A DNA stretch of 64,000 nucleotides. Origin: DATAOG01 sp963782885 (GTDB taxonomy: Bacteria > Pseudomonadota > Alphaproteobacteria > Geminicoccales > Geminicoccaceae). The position numbers were made by a program, and so were the translations under genes. Below the pieces are notes generated by a model. It had not been told where the DNA came from. It worked only from the letters and a program-made list of their open reading frames with translations, and ran no database searches. Shown here piece after piece: positions 45,459-55,359 of this stretch (its first letter is position 1; each line of letters begins with the position of its first letter). The stretch lies in NCBI GenBank assembly GCA_963782885.1, contig CAWALL010000019.1:62001-126000 (forward strand). Direction: 5' to 3'.

Positions 45459-46669
45459 TGCTCGCGGTCGAGGACGCGCTCGCGCGGATCACCGCGGCCT
45501 TCCGGCCCCAGCCTGCCGAGTGGGTGCATCTGGCGGCCGCCCATGGCCGGGTCCTGGCCGAAGATCTGGTCGCTCCGCGCGATCAGCCGCCGGGCGCGGT
45601 CTCGGCGATGGACGGCTATGCGGTCCGCGCGGCCGATCTCGCCGGCGGCGGCGCCGAGCTCCGCCTGATCGGCAGCGCGCCGGCCGGCGGCCGGTTCGAG
45701 GGCGAGGTCGGGCCCGGCGAGACGGTGCGCATCTTCACCGGCGGCCTGCTGCCGGCGGGCGCCGATGCGGTCGCCCTGCAGGAGAATGCCCGGGCCGAGG
45801 CCGATCGGATCCGGCTCGAGGGCCGGGTCGAGCCCGGGACCTTCGTCCGGCCGGCCGGCCTCGACTTCCGCCAGGGCGAGCTGGCGCTGCCGGCCGGCCG
45901 GCGCCTTGGCGCCCGCGACCTCGGTTTCGCGGCCGCCCTCAACCAGGTCTGGCTGCCGGTCCGTCGTCAGCCGCGGATCGCTCTGCTCGCGACCGGCGAC
46001 GAGCTGGTCATGCCGGGCCAAGCGCCGTCCCCGATCCAGATCGTCAGCTCCAACAGCACGGCGCTGGCGGCCATGGTGACGGTCTGGGGCGGGCTTGCCT
46101 CGGACCTCGGGATCGTCCGCGACGAGCCGGCGCAACTCGCGGCGGTGATCGATCGCCTGGCCGGCGTGGATCTGCTGGTGACCCTGGGCGGCGCCTCGGT
46201 CGGCGAGCGCGACCTGGTGCAGAGCGCGCTCGGCGAGCGCGGGCTCGAGCTCGACTTCTGGCGGATCGCGATGCGGCCCGGCAAGCCCCTGATGTTCGGG
46301 GTGATCGGCGGTGTGCCGCTGCTCGGTCTGCCGGGCAATCCGGTCTCGGCAGGGGTCTGCGCGGTCCTGTTCGTGCGCGCGGTGATCTGCGTGCTGCTCG
46401 GGCTCGACCCGGCGCCGCCCGAGATTCCGGCCGTGCTCGGGCGCGCACTGGGGCCGAACGACCGGCGCCAGGAGTATCTGCGCGCGCGCGCCGACTGGGG
46501 CGCCGACGGCCGGCTGGTCGCGGTTCCGGCCGAGGTTCAGGACAGCTCGATGCTCGCGACTTTCGCGCGCGCCGACTGCCTGATCAAGCGGGCGCCGCTG
46601 GCGCCGGCGATGCCGGTCGGCACGCCGGTCCAGGTCCTGCCCCTTGCAGCCGGCCCGATCGGGATCTGA
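45458..46669 (+). CDS. moeA: Molybdopterin molybdenumtransferase
   Basis: A 403-aa enzyme inserting molybdate into adenylylated molybdopterin. Motifs are AVSAMDGYAVRAADLAGG, RIFTGGLLPAGADAVALQEN, IALLATGDEL, LVTLGGASVGERDLV and LLGLPGNPVSAGVCAV. It starts in the TGATG overlap with moaC. lexA follows after its own promoter region. Confidence 0.96.
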   Translation: MLAVEDALARITAAFRPQPAEWVHLAAAHGRVLAEDLVAPRDQPPGAVSAMDGYAVRAADLAGGGAELRLIGSAPAGGRFEGEVGPGETVRIFTGGLLPAGADAVALQENARAEADRIRLEGRVEPGTFVRPAGLDFRQGELALPAGRRLGARDLGFAAALNQVWLPVRRQPRIALLATGDELVMPGQAPSPIQIVSSNSTALAAMVTVWGGLASDLGIVRDEPAQLAAVIDRLAGVDLLVTLGGASVGERDLVQSALGERGLELDFWRIAMRPGKPLMFGVIGGVPLLGLPGNPVSAGVCAVLFVRAVICVLLGLDPAPPEIPAVLGRALGPNDRRQEYLRARADWGADGRLVAVPAEVQDSSMLATFARADCLIKRAPLAPAMPVGTPVQVLPLAAGPIGI

Positions 46670-46786
46670 GCCCGGCGTCCGAAGCCCTGGCAATGTGGCC
46701 CGGATGCAACCGTCGCTCAGGCGAGCATGTAAGATGCTTGGAATGGGATTCTCGATCCCGTAGAGTGGCTGGTGCGTGTTGACGCG

Positions 46787-46815
46787 TTGACTCTCTATGA
46801 GAACTTATGTAGAAC
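46787..46815 (+). promoter_or_regulatory. Putative lexA promoter
   Basis: TTGACT (46787-46792), a 17-bp spacer and TAGAAC (46810-46815) make a plausible sigma-70-type promoter 36 bp before the lexA start. The -10 box lies inside the SOS box, so LexA binding would block it. Confidence 0.5.
46801..46815. promoter_or_regulatory. LexA (SOS) box, GAAC-N7-GAAC
   Basis: GAAC TTATGTA GAAC is an exact match to the alphaproteobacterial SOS consensus (GTTC-N7-GTTC on the other strand). It lies 36 bp upstream of the lexA start codon, so LexA should repress its own gene. Confidence 0.9.
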
Positions 46816-46850
46816 ATAACCTCCAGCGCGGTCGCAGAGGGGGAGGTAAG

Positions 46851-47546
46851 GTGCTCACTCAGCGCCAGCACCAGTTGCTCCAATTCATCCAAGTTTATCT
46901 GGGCAATCACGGCGTGCCGCCCTCCTTCGAGGAGATGCGCGATGCGCTCAAGCTGAAGTCCAAATCGGGCATCCACCGCCTGATCACCGGCTTGGAGGAG
47001 CGCGGCTATATCCGCCGCCTGCAGTACCGCGCGCGCGCGCTCGAGGTCATCCGGCTGCCCGCCAATTGGCGGGGCGACATGGCCGCGCCGGAGCCGGGGG
47101 GCACCAACGTGGTCCAGGGAAACTTCGGCGCCCGGCCGGACCTCGCGGCCGACGAGGCCGGGACGCTGGCCCTGCCGATGTACGGGCGGATCGCCGCCGG
47201 CACGCCTATTGAGGCCCTGCGTGACCACACCACCCAGGTCGCGGTGCCGCCGCATCTCCTCGGCAGCGGCGGCGACCACTATGCGCTCGAGGTGGTCGGC
47301 AATTCGATGATCGACGCCGGCATCCAGGACGGCGACATCGTCGTGATCGAGCGCCGGGACGCCGCCGACAACGGCGACATCGTGGTTGCCATGATCGACG
47401 AATCCGAGGTGACCCTGAAGCGGCTCCGCTGCAAGGGCGCGACGATCGCGCTCGAAGCCGCCAATCCGCAGTACGAGACCCGGATCTTCGGACCCAACCG
47501 GGTCAAGGTGCAGGGCCGTCTGGTCGGCCTGATGCGCCGTTATTAG
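46851..47546 (+). CDS. lexA: SOS repressor LexA
   Basis: A 231-aa self-cleaving repressor. The winged-helix domain is MLTQRQHQLLQFIQVYL to KLKSKSGIHRLITGLEERG. The autocleavage site is Ala-Gly in RIAAGTPIEA (116-117), and the catalytic pair is Ser152 in VVGNSMIDAG and Lys190 in EVTLKRL. GTG 46851 with ribosome binding site gggggaggtaa is chosen over the upstream ATG at 46797, because the SOS box would otherwise lie inside the gene and the family starts with MLTxxQ. It controls DNA-damage genes together with RecA. Confidence 0.97.
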   Translation: MLTQRQHQLLQFIQVYLGNHGVPPSFEEMRDALKLKSKSGIHRLITGLEERGYIRRLQYRARALEVIRLPANWRGDMAAPEPGGTNVVQGNFGARPDLAADEAGTLALPMYGRIAAGTPIEALRDHTTQVAVPPHLLGSGGDHYALEVVGNSMIDAGIQDGDIVVIERRDAADNGDIVVAMIDESEVTLKRLRCKGATIALEAANPQYETRIFGPNRVKVQGRLVGLMRRY

Positions 47547-47550
47547 CGAC

Positions 47551-48297
47551 TCAGCGTCGACTGACGGCTGCAACGACCTCGCCGACCCGGTCGGTGAAGA
47601 TCGCGGCGACGCCGGCCTCGAGGAGCCGCCGGGCGCGGTTCGGGCGGTTGACCGTATAGAGCAGCAGCGGCACGCCCGCCGCCAGCACTGCCCCCCGTTG
47701 CCCCGGGCCGAGCCGGCGCGCGCTCAGGTGCAGCGTGCTGCAGCGATAGGTTTCGAGCGCTTCCCGCCAGCGCCGCGGCAGGGCGACCGCCAGATAGCCG
47801 CGCGGCATTTCCGGCGCCAGATCGCGGGCAACCGCGAGACAGGCGGGCTCGAAGCTCGAGATCAGCGGGGCCGGCAGCGCGCCCGACCAGCACCGCCGGA
47901 GCGTCTCGATCGTGACCCGGGCGGTCTCGGCCGCGCGTCCGGGGCATGGCTTGATCTCGACGTTGATGCCGAGGCCGAGCTCGGCGCAGAGCGCCAGCGC
48001 CGCCTCGAAGGTCGGCACCCGCTCGCCCCGGAACCGCGGACCGAACCAGCCGCCGGCATCGAGTTTTTCCAACTCTGCAAGGGTGGTCAGGGCGACCTCG
48101 CCCCGGCCGCTCGTGGTCCGCTCGAGCCGCTCGTCGTGCATCAGGATCGGCACGCCGTCCTGCGTGAGCTTGACGTCGAACTCGACCCAGCTCGCCCCCA
48201 GCTCCTTGGCTTTTCTCAGACTTGCAAGCGTGTTCTCGGGCGCTGCCGCAGCCGCGCCCCGATGTCCGATCACCCGCGCAAACGCTGCGTCGACCAT
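47551..48297 (-). CDS. Glycerophosphodiester phosphodiesterase
   Basis: A 248-aa GDPD-family enzyme cleaving glycerophosphodiesters to glycerol 3-phosphate and an alcohol. The motif ARVIGHRGAAAAAPENTLAS, then WVEFDVKLTQDG (metal Glu and Asp) and LMHDERLERTTSGRG, and FTDRVGEV at the end are all present. It is a compact cytoplasmic form without signal peptide. Start at 48297 (MVDAAFARVIGHRG); a longer frame to 48366 adds non-conserved residues. Convergent with lexA (4 bp gap) and divergent from trmFO. Confidence 0.93.
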   Translation of the reverse strand: MVDAAFARVIGHRGAAAAAPENTLASLRKAKELGASWVEFDVKLTQDGVPILMHDERLERTTSGRGEVALTTLAELEKLDAGGWFGPRFRGERVPTFEAALALCAELGLGINVEIKPCPGRAAETARVTIETLRRCWSGALPAPLISSFEPACLAVARDLAPEMPRGYLAVALPRRWREALETYRCSTLHLSARRLGPGQRGAVLAAGVPLLLYTVNRPNRARRLLEAGVAAIFTDRVGEVVAAVSRR

Positions 48298-48448
48298 GGC
48301 TGCCCCGACCCGGTGAAAGGCGGAAGGTAAGCGCTCGGGCGACCAGATCCAGCGGCATCGAGGCACGGGTCCATGATGCTTGGCGGGCGGCCTGCGATCG
48401 CCTAACTATGCGGGCGCAGGGCAGATACAGGGTCGAGGGGGCTTTGCC

Positions 48449-49807
48449 GTGGGCGAGCCGGTTCGCGGGCCCATCCATGTGATCGGCGGTGGCCTCGCCG
48501 GCAGCGAGGCGGCCTGGCAGGCGGCCCGTGCCGGGGTGCGCGTGGTGCTGCATGAGATGCGGCCGCTGCGCGCGACCGAGGCGCACAAGACCGGCACGCT
48601 CGCCGAGCTGGTCTGCTCGAACTCGTTCCGCTCCGACGATCCGCTCAACAACGCGGTCGGCCTGCTGCACGAGGAGATGCGCCGCCTGGGCTCGCTGATC
48701 ATGGCCGCGGGCGATGCCCACAAGCTGCCGGCGGGCGGCGCGCTGGCGGTGGACCGGGACGGGTTTGCCGCGGCGGTCCAGGCGGCGCTCGAGGCGGAGC
48801 CCCGGATCGAGATCCGGCGCGAAGAGGTTCCGGGCCTGCCCGATGCGGCCGTGGGCCGGGTGATCGTCGCGACCGGCCCCCTCACCTCGCCCCGGCTTGC
48901 GGACTCGATCCGGGGCGTGACCGGCGAGGCCGAGCTCGCCTTCTTCGACGCGATCGCGCCGATCGTCCATCGCGACACGATCGACTTCGATCTCGCCTGG
49001 TTCCAGTCGCGCTACGACAAGGCGGGCCCCGGCGGCGGCGGCGCCGACTACGTCAACTGCCCGCTCGATCCAGTCCAGTACGAGGCGTTCGTGCGCGCTC
49101 TGCCCAAGGGCGAGAAGCACGCGTTCAAGGACTGGGAGGCGAGCACGCCCTATTTCGAGGGCTGCCTGCCGATCGAGGTCATGGCCGAGCGCGGCCCCGA
49201 GACGCTGCGCTACGGTCCGATGAAGCCGGTGGGCCTCATCGATCCGCGAACCGGCCGGCGGCCGTACGCGGTCGTGCAGCTGCGCCAGGACAACGCGCTC
49301 GGCACTTTGTTCAACCTGGTCGGCTTCCAGACCAAGCTGACCTACGGCGAGCAGCGGCGCATCTTCCGCATGATCCCGGGTCTCGAGCGGGCCGAGTTCG
49401 CGCGCCTCGGCGGCCTGCACCGCAACACCTTCATCAACAGCCCGCGCCTTTTGGACCCTGAGCTTCGCCTCAAGGCGCGGCCGCAGATCCGTTTCGCCGG
49501 CCAGATCACCGGCGTCGAGGGCTATGTCGAGAGTGCCGCGACCGGCATCCTCGCGGGCCGGTTCGCGGCCGCCGAGGTCAAGGGCGAGACGCTGGCACCG
49601 CCGCCCTCGACCACGGCGCTGGGCGCGCTGCTCGGCCACATCACCGGCGGCGCCGCGGCGGAGACCTTCCAGCCGATGAACGTCAACTTCGGCCTGTTCC
49701 CGCCGCTCGGGCGTGCGGTCAAGCGGGCCGAGCGCAAGCCTGCGCTGGCCCGGCGCGCGCTCGCCGACCTGGACGCCTGGCTTTGCGCCCAGGCGCGCGC
49801 GGCCTGA
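48449..49807 (+). CDS. trmFO: tRNA uracil-54 methyltransferase, folate/FAD-dependent
   Basis: A 452-aa FAD enzyme using methylene-tetrahydrofolate to make ribothymidine-54 in tRNA. Marks are HVIGGGLAGSEAAWQAARAG, ELVCSNSFRSDDPLNNAVGL (catalytic Cys region), ADYVNCPLDPVQYEAF, YGEQRRIFRMIPGLERAEFA and GLHRNTFINSPRLLD. GTG 48449 is the best-placed start; the frame is open further upstream. Presence of TrmFO instead of TrmA fits alphaproteobacteria. Confidence 0.95.
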   Translation: MGEPVRGPIHVIGGGLAGSEAAWQAARAGVRVVLHEMRPLRATEAHKTGTLAELVCSNSFRSDDPLNNAVGLLHEEMRRLGSLIMAAGDAHKLPAGGALAVDRDGFAAAVQAALEAEPRIEIRREEVPGLPDAAVGRVIVATGPLTSPRLADSIRGVTGEAELAFFDAIAPIVHRDTIDFDLAWFQSRYDKAGPGGGGADYVNCPLDPVQYEAFVRALPKGEKHAFKDWEASTPYFEGCLPIEVMAERGPETLRYGPMKPVGLIDPRTGRRPYAVVQLRQDNALGTLFNLVGFQTKLTYGEQRRIFRMIPGLERAEFARLGGLHRNTFINSPRLLDPELRLKARPQIRFAGQITGVEGYVESAATGILAGRFAAAEVKGETLAPPPSTTALGALLGHITGGAAAETFQPMNVNFGLFPPLGRAVKRAERKPALARRALADLDAWLCAQARAA

Positions 49808-49813
49808 GCCCCC

Positions 49814-50683
<870 letters not shown>

Positions 50684-50704
50684 ACGCCCGGCGGCAGGGC
50701 CGGC

Positions 50705-51136
50705 TCAGGATTCGCGGTCGCCCTTGTCGGGCACGCGCGGCTGCGGCATCAGGCGCGCGGAGCGCTTGTGCTCGACCATGACGTGGCGGACCATCGGCCG
50801 GTCGTAGCCCTTGGTGCGCTCGCTGAGGGTCTGGACGCTCGCCTTGACCTCGGCCAGCGCCTGCACGCTCGCCTTGGAGTTGGCGAGCGTCAGGATGATC
50901 CCTTTGAGCTCGGCCAGCTGCTTCAGGACGAGGGCGAGGTCGTCCCTGGTCGCCGGCGGCGGCGACGGATGCAGGGCCTCCTGCGCCGCCTGCCCGAGGG
51001 CCCGATCGACCCACTCGCCGATGACCATCTCGGCCTCGGCCGCCGCCTAGCGCACGGCGTCCCGGGTCGACTCGTGCACGCCCTTGATCGTCCAGCTCGT
51101 GCCGGAGTTGCCCGGCTTCCAGGCGGATGGGGCCAT
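50705..51136 (-). pseudogene. Small protein gene interrupted by an in-frame TAG
   Basis: Read from ATG 51136, 29 codons (ending STKG-type ...GVHESTRDAVR) run into TAG at 51049-51047, after which the same frame continues AAAEAEMVIGEWVDRALGQA for 115 codons to 50705. The junction ...TRDAVR-x-AAAEAEMVIGEWVDRAL resembles a common alphaproteobacterial pattern (xEAREAARxAARxxGxxVGEWLDRAL), so the two halves belong together and one sense codon has become TAG, possibly from CAG. The C-terminal half has a heptad-like coiled coil (VLKQLAELKGIILTLANSKA) and a basic tail. An internal start at 51028 could still make the 107-aa part. Function unknown. Confidence 0.6.
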
Positions 51137-51354
51137 CCCGGAGTCCTCTCTGTCTGCGCGCTCGCAGCCAGCACCAGCACCACCTCTGCGCTGGCGTCAA
51201 GACGGGGATGATTTTTTGTCACAATCACGCGATTAGCGATGGCTGCGGGCCGCCATCAGGCATCCGAACGTACCGGCTCCGGTTCGAGCGCCGCCGCCGC
51301 GACCGACCGGGCAGCGGGGAACCGGATCGAGGTCCGCTCGCCCGGGCTTTTCGC

Positions 51355-51831
51355 TCAGCCGCCGTCGGCCAGCCGGATCAGGGCGTCGGGCTGCAGGCTG
51401 AAGGTCACCACCCGCTCCTCGCGGGCGCCGAGCCGCTGGTAGAAGGCGCGCGCCGCCAGGTTGCGCTCGAGCGCGTTCCAGAACAGATAGGAGCCGCCGT
51501 CGGTCCGGCAGGTACGCGCGAGCGCCGCCAGCAGCGCCCGCCCGAGGCCGCGGCGACGCGCCTCGGGCCGGACGTACAGGTCCTGCAGGTAGAAGCCGCG
51601 CGTCGCGTGATCGGTATCGTAGGTGGGATAGTAGAGGGCATAGCCGGAGACCCGGCCGTCGAGCTCGCCGATCAGCACGTGGAACCGCGGCGCCGGCCCG
51701 AAGCCCTCGGCGCGCACGTCCTCCACGCGCAGCGGCGGAGCGGGGTAGCCCTCCTCCGCGCTCAGCGCGTGCACCAGCCCTGCGATCGTCGAGGCGTCGG
51801 CGAGCGTCGCCGGGCGGACGGCGATCGCCAT
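51355..51831 (-). CDS. GNAT family N-acetyltransferase
   Basis: A 158-aa acetyl-CoA-dependent acetyltransferase. The acetyl-CoA-binding motif A is LYVRPEARRRGLGRALLAAL, preceded by ATRGFYLQDL. The stretch WNALERNLAARAFYQRLGAR matches motif B and resembles the diamine/spermidine acetyltransferase subgroup. Its ATG overlaps the stop of the upstream desuccinylase gene (TGATG), so the two are coupled. A role in acetylating an amine or amino acid released by the neighbouring deacylases is possible, but that is inference. Confidence 0.88.
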   Translation of the reverse strand: MAIAVRPATLADASTIAGLVHALSAEEGYPAPPLRVEDVRAEGFGPAPRFHVLIGELDGRVSGYALYYPTYDTDHATRGFYLQDLYVRPEARRRGLGRALLAALARTCRTDGGSYLFWNALERNLAARAFYQRLGAREERVVTFSLQPDALIRLADGG

Positions 51832-52778
51832 CAGTCGACGAACCGGCCGAGACGGACCGCCGTGAGCCCGGGCCCGAGCCGGCGCGACGGCATAATCAGC
51901 ACGCAGTCGTCATAGGGCGTTTGCACCGGCTGGGGGCCGTCGTGGCCGATCACCGTACCCCGCCTGGGGACGATTTCGAGGCCTTGGAAATCGCCGGTGA
52001 AGTGGAACGGGCCGCCGTTCACGGTAATCGTGTGGGTGACCTCGATCACCCGTTGTCGCCCGGGCGCAGCGGCGCCGCCGAGCCCCGCCAGCGCCGCGGG
52101 CGCGACCAGGTCGAGCGCGGCCAGGAAGTGCCGGCAGGTCGCGACCGCAACCGCGACGCTGCTCGCTGCCCAATGCTGGCCGCACTCGACCAGCATCGCG
52201 GTGCGCGGGCTCGAAGGCTCGGCAAAGGCGCCGAAATCGCGCATTCGGGCGCCGCCCCGATGACCGGCGTCCGCGACCACCAGCTCCGGATAGCCGATCG
52301 CTTCGGCCAGCCGGCGGCCCTTGGCGGCGAGGCCGCAGAGCAGCAATGGCGGGGCCAGCAGCTGCATCGAGTGCAGATCCAGCAGCGCGTCGGCGCTCTC
52401 GATCAGCGGCCGGAGCGCGCGCGCCCGGTCGAGCTCGATCGAGCGGCGCGGCCCGTCGAGCGTCGCCAGGTCCCAGACCCGGTTGAGGTCCTCGTCGAGG
52501 TAGCGGGACGCCTTGGGCTGCTCCGGATCGAAGCGCTCGTAGGCCTCGGTGTTGACGAAGGCGAGCGACAGCCGGCCGCGCGCCGGCCGGATGCCGCGCT
52601 CGAACAGCTCGACCAGCGCCAGCGCGCCGCAGAGCTCGTTGCCGTGGACCAGTGCCGTGATCACCGCATGCGGGCCGGCCCGGCCGCTCTCGAAGGTCGT
52701 GACGAACGGGATCCCGGTGTTGCCCCGCCGGTACGGCGAGATGTCCGGCGCCGCGACCTCGACCGGGGCCTCCAGCAT
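51831..52778 (-). CDS. Succinylglutamate desuccinylase/aspartoacylase family protein
   Basis: A 315-aa zinc amidase of the AstE/AspA family. Marks are AVITALVHGNELCGALALVE (His and Glu ligands), LDEDLNRVWDLATLDGPRRS and ALLDLHSMQLLAPP with the third ligand, then a C-terminal beta domain containing HTITVNGGPFHFTGDFQGLE. It cleaves an N-acyl bond of an amino acid or its derivative. Both ends are coupled: its ATG overlaps the argE stop (TGATG) and its stop overlaps the GNAT start. It is paralogous to the gene at 22069. Confidence 0.88.
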   Translation of the reverse strand: MLEAPVEVAAPDISPYRRGNTGIPFVTTFESGRAGPHAVITALVHGNELCGALALVELFERGIRPARGRLSLAFVNTEAYERFDPEQPKASRYLDEDLNRVWDLATLDGPRRSIELDRARALRPLIESADALLDLHSMQLLAPPLLLCGLAAKGRRLAEAIGYPELVVADAGHRGGARMRDFGAFAEPSSPRTAMLVECGQHWAASSVAVAVATCRHFLAALDLVAPAALAGLGGAAAPGRQRVIEVTHTITVNGGPFHFTGDFQGLEIVPRRGTVIGHDGPQPVQTPYDDCVLIMPSRRLGPGLTAVRLGRFVD

Positions 52779-54013
52779 CAGTCCGCCACCGCCCGATCGA
52801 CCAGTTGCCGGAGAAAGCCGGCGCAGCGCTCGAGCTCGGCGAGCTCGACGTACTCGTCCGGCTTGTGGGCGACGGACATGTCGCCCGGACCGCAGACCAC
52901 GCTCGCGATGCCGCGCTCCGCGAACAGGCCGGCCTCGGTGCCGAACGCGACCCTCGCCGGCGGCCCGCCGCCGGCGAGCTCGCCGCACAGCCGCTCGATC
53001 GCCGAATTGCCGACGCCGCCCAGCGCCGGATAGCTCATCAGCTCCCACCATTCGATCGCGGCGTCGGGATGACGGGCACGCATTTCGGGCAGCAGCTCGG
53101 TTTCGGCGAACGCCCGCACCTCGCCGAGCAGCGCCGCCGGGTCCTGGCCTGGGAGCGTGCGGAACTCGAACTCGAAGCGGCAGCCGGCGGGCACGATGTT
53201 GAGCGCGGTGCCGCCGCCGATCACGTTGGCGCCGACCGTGCAGTGCGGTGGCTCGAAACCCGCCTGGAAAGGCCCTCCTGTCCGGAACTCGAGGTTGCGC
53301 CGGCGCAGCCGGACGATGATCTCGGCCGCGATCTCGATCGCGTTGACACCCAGATGGTTGAGCGCCGAGTGGCTGGCGAGGCCGGTCACGGTACACGCGT
53401 AGCCGGCCTTGCCCTTGTGACCGTTGGCGACCCGCATGGCCGTCGGCTCGCCGACCACGCAGCCGAACGGCAGCGCCGGCAGCCGGCTCGCCAGATGATC
53501 GAGCAGGCGGGGCACGCCCTTGCAGCCGACCTCCTCGTCGTAGCTCAGCGCAATGTGCACCGGCACCCGCAGCCTGCGCTCGAGCAGCTCCGGCACCAGC
53601 GCCAGCACGGTCGCGACGAAGCCCTTCATGTCGGCCGTGCCCCGGCCGTACAGCCGGCCGTCCCGGGCGGTGCAGACGAAGGGATCGCTCGACCAGTCCT
53701 GGCCATCGACCGGCACGACGTCGGTATGGCCGGACAGCACCAGCCCCGGTCGCTCGCCCTGGCCGAGCGTGGCGAGCAGGTTGGCCTTGCCGCCGCTGTC
53801 GTCGAACACCAGCTCCGAAGCGACCCCGAGCCCGTCGAGGTAGTCGCGCACAAACTCGATCAGCGCGAGGTTGGAGTTGCGGCTGGTGGTATCGAAGCCG
53901 ACCAGCTGCGCCAGCATGTCGGTGAGGGTCAAGGGCTCGCTCGGGTCAAGGGGGGTGCTCGAAGGCGACGACCGCCGAACCGGCAATATAGGCTGCTCTC
54001 CGGGGGCTGTCAT
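52778..54013 (-). CDS. argE: Acetylornithine deacetylase (ArgE type)
   Basis: A 411-aa M20-family metalloenzyme. Metal and catalytic residues lie in GLVLSGHTDVVPVDGQDW (His, Asp), YGRGTADMKGFVA (Asp) and SYDEEVGCKGVPRL (Glu-Glu). The dimerisation part has VTGLASHSALNHLGVNAIEI, and the last metal His is in SVAHKPDEYVELAEL. In arginine synthesis it removes acetate from N-acetylornithine, but coupling to a second deacylase and an acetyltransferase suggests a catabolic role on another N-acyl amino acid. Start at 54013 (MTAPGEQPILP) is uncertain; 54103 is possible. Confidence 0.85.
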   Translation of the reverse strand: MTAPGEQPILPVRRSSPSSTPLDPSEPLTLTDMLAQLVGFDTTSRNSNLALIEFVRDYLDGLGVASELVFDDSGGKANLLATLGQGERPGLVLSGHTDVVPVDGQDWSSDPFVCTARDGRLYGRGTADMKGFVATVLALVPELLERRLRVPVHIALSYDEEVGCKGVPRLLDHLASRLPALPFGCVVGEPTAMRVANGHKGKAGYACTVTGLASHSALNHLGVNAIEIAAEIIVRLRRRNLEFRTGGPFQAGFEPPHCTVGANVIGGGTALNIVPAGCRFEFEFRTLPGQDPAALLGEVRAFAETELLPEMRARHPDAAIEWWELMSYPALGGVGNSAIERLCGELAGGGPPARVAFGTEAGLFAERGIASVVCGPGDMSVAHKPDEYVELAELERCAGFLRQLVDRAVAD

Positions 54014-54117
54014 GCCCTGACCGCCGCTGGTCGGCGCACCGCGCCGCCACATATTGTCGCCGAGTCCGGTGATGAGCCAGGCCGGCCCGTCCGCCGTCTG
54101 CAAGAGGGGAAAACACG

Positions 54118-54600
54118 TTGCGCTCGAGACTGATCGCGCTCGCCGGTCTGGCGAGCGGACTGACGCTGACCACGATTGCGGCCTCGGCCGAGGAGGTCGG
54201 CAGCTTCACCAACGACTGGACCGGCAATGGCATCGTCGTCGAGGCGATCGCCGACCCCAAGATCGCGGGCATCACCTGCCACATCGCCCGCTTCGACCGC
54301 GGCTTTCTCGACAAGCTGACCAAGGGCAACTGGTTCGAGGACCCGTCCAACGCCTCGATCGCCTGCCGCCAGACGGGGCCGATCGTGATCGGCGACATCG
54401 AGCGCGACGAGAGCGGCGAGGAGGTGTTCAGCCAGCGCCTCAGCCTGATCTTCAAGTCGCTGGCGGTCCGCCGCATCTACGACGAGAAGAACAATACGCT
54501 GGTCTACGTCGTCTATTCGCGTCAGGTGAAGGAGGGCAGTGCCAAGATGGCGATCAGCACGGTGGCGCTCCAGGGCGCGGACGTCACCTGGCAGAAATGA
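54118..54600 (+). CDS. creA: CreA family periplasmic protein
   Basis: A 160-aa exported protein with TTG start at 54118 after a gagggg site. The signal peptide is LIALAGLASGLTLTTIAASA, then EEVGSFTNDWTGNGIVVEAI, ADPKIAGITCHIARFDRGF, SIACRQTGPIVI and SLAVRRIYDEKNNTLVYVVY. This is the CreA family (DUF-level, function unknown), conserved in proteobacteria. The two cysteines could form a disulfide in the periplasm. It is divergent from argE. Confidence 0.9.
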   Translation: MRSRLIALAGLASGLTLTTIAASAEEVGSFTNDWTGNGIVVEAIADPKIAGITCHIARFDRGFLDKLTKGNWFEDPSNASIACRQTGPIVIGDIERDESGEEVFSQRLSLIFKSLAVRRIYDEKNNTLVYVVYSRQVKEGSAKMAISTVALQGADVTWQK

Positions 54601-54658
54601 GCCGGGTCGTTGCTCGTCCGGCCGGACGGTGGCTATTCTGCAGGACTGAGGCTGGAGG

Positions 54659-55295
54659 ATGACCATGCACCCACGAAGCTCTTCGCTGACACTGGTGGGC
54701 GCGACGCTCAAGCATCGCTGTCATGCGTGCGCCTTTTTCCACGATCGCGAGGAGGAGTACCGGCTGCTCCTGCCGTTCGTGAAGGAAGGCTTCGAGCAGC
54801 AGGACAAGATCTTTCAGGTCACGGATGCTCGCCATCTCGCCGAGCGGCGCCGGCGGCTCGGCACCCTCGGCATCGACCTCGACGCCGCCGAACGCTCCGG
54901 CCAGCTCGAGGTCCGGCCCTGGGAGAACGCGTACCTGCGTGAGGGCCGCTTCGACCAGTACGCGATGCTGAGGCTGATCGAGGAGGTCCTGGGCAAGGCC
55001 AAAGGGCAGTTCGGCCTGACCCGGCTCTGGGCGAAGATGGAGTGGTCGCTCGAGGACTTCCCGGGCTGCGATGACATCGTCGAGTACGAGAGCCGTCTCA
55101 ACCATGTCACTCCCGCTTCGATGACGTCGTGATCTGCACCTACGATCTCAACCGGTTCAGCGCGACCGTGGTGATGATCACCTGCGCACCCATCCACAGG
55201 TGATCATCGGCGGCATTCTCCAGGAGAATCCGTTCTACGTTCCGCCCGAGGAGCTCCTCGACGAGCTGCGGGCCCGGAACGCTTCCGCCAAGTGA
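54659..55295 (+). pseudogene. MEDS-domain sensor protein, two -1 frameshifts
   Basis: The N-terminal 150 residues (HACAFFHDREEEYRLLLPFV, GFEQQDKIFQVTDARHL, RLIEEVLGKAKGQFGLTRLW, AKMEWSLEDFPGCDDIVEYE) are a MEDS domain, the DcmR-type sensory domain of methanogen and methylotroph regulators. The family end (RFDDVVICTYDLNRFS, RTHPQVIIGGILQENPFYVP, PEELLDELRARN) is present but in two other frames, entered near 55100-55114 and 55172-55182; both shifts are single-base losses. Stop at 55293-55295. It precedes a broken hybrid kinase by 64 bp, so the two probably formed a sensor unit. Confidence 0.75.
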
Positions 55296-55359
55296 TCGTT
55301 TGAAATCTGCGGACAGAGTGGGTCGATCCACGGTCCGTGGCGAGCCAGGCTGACCGACT

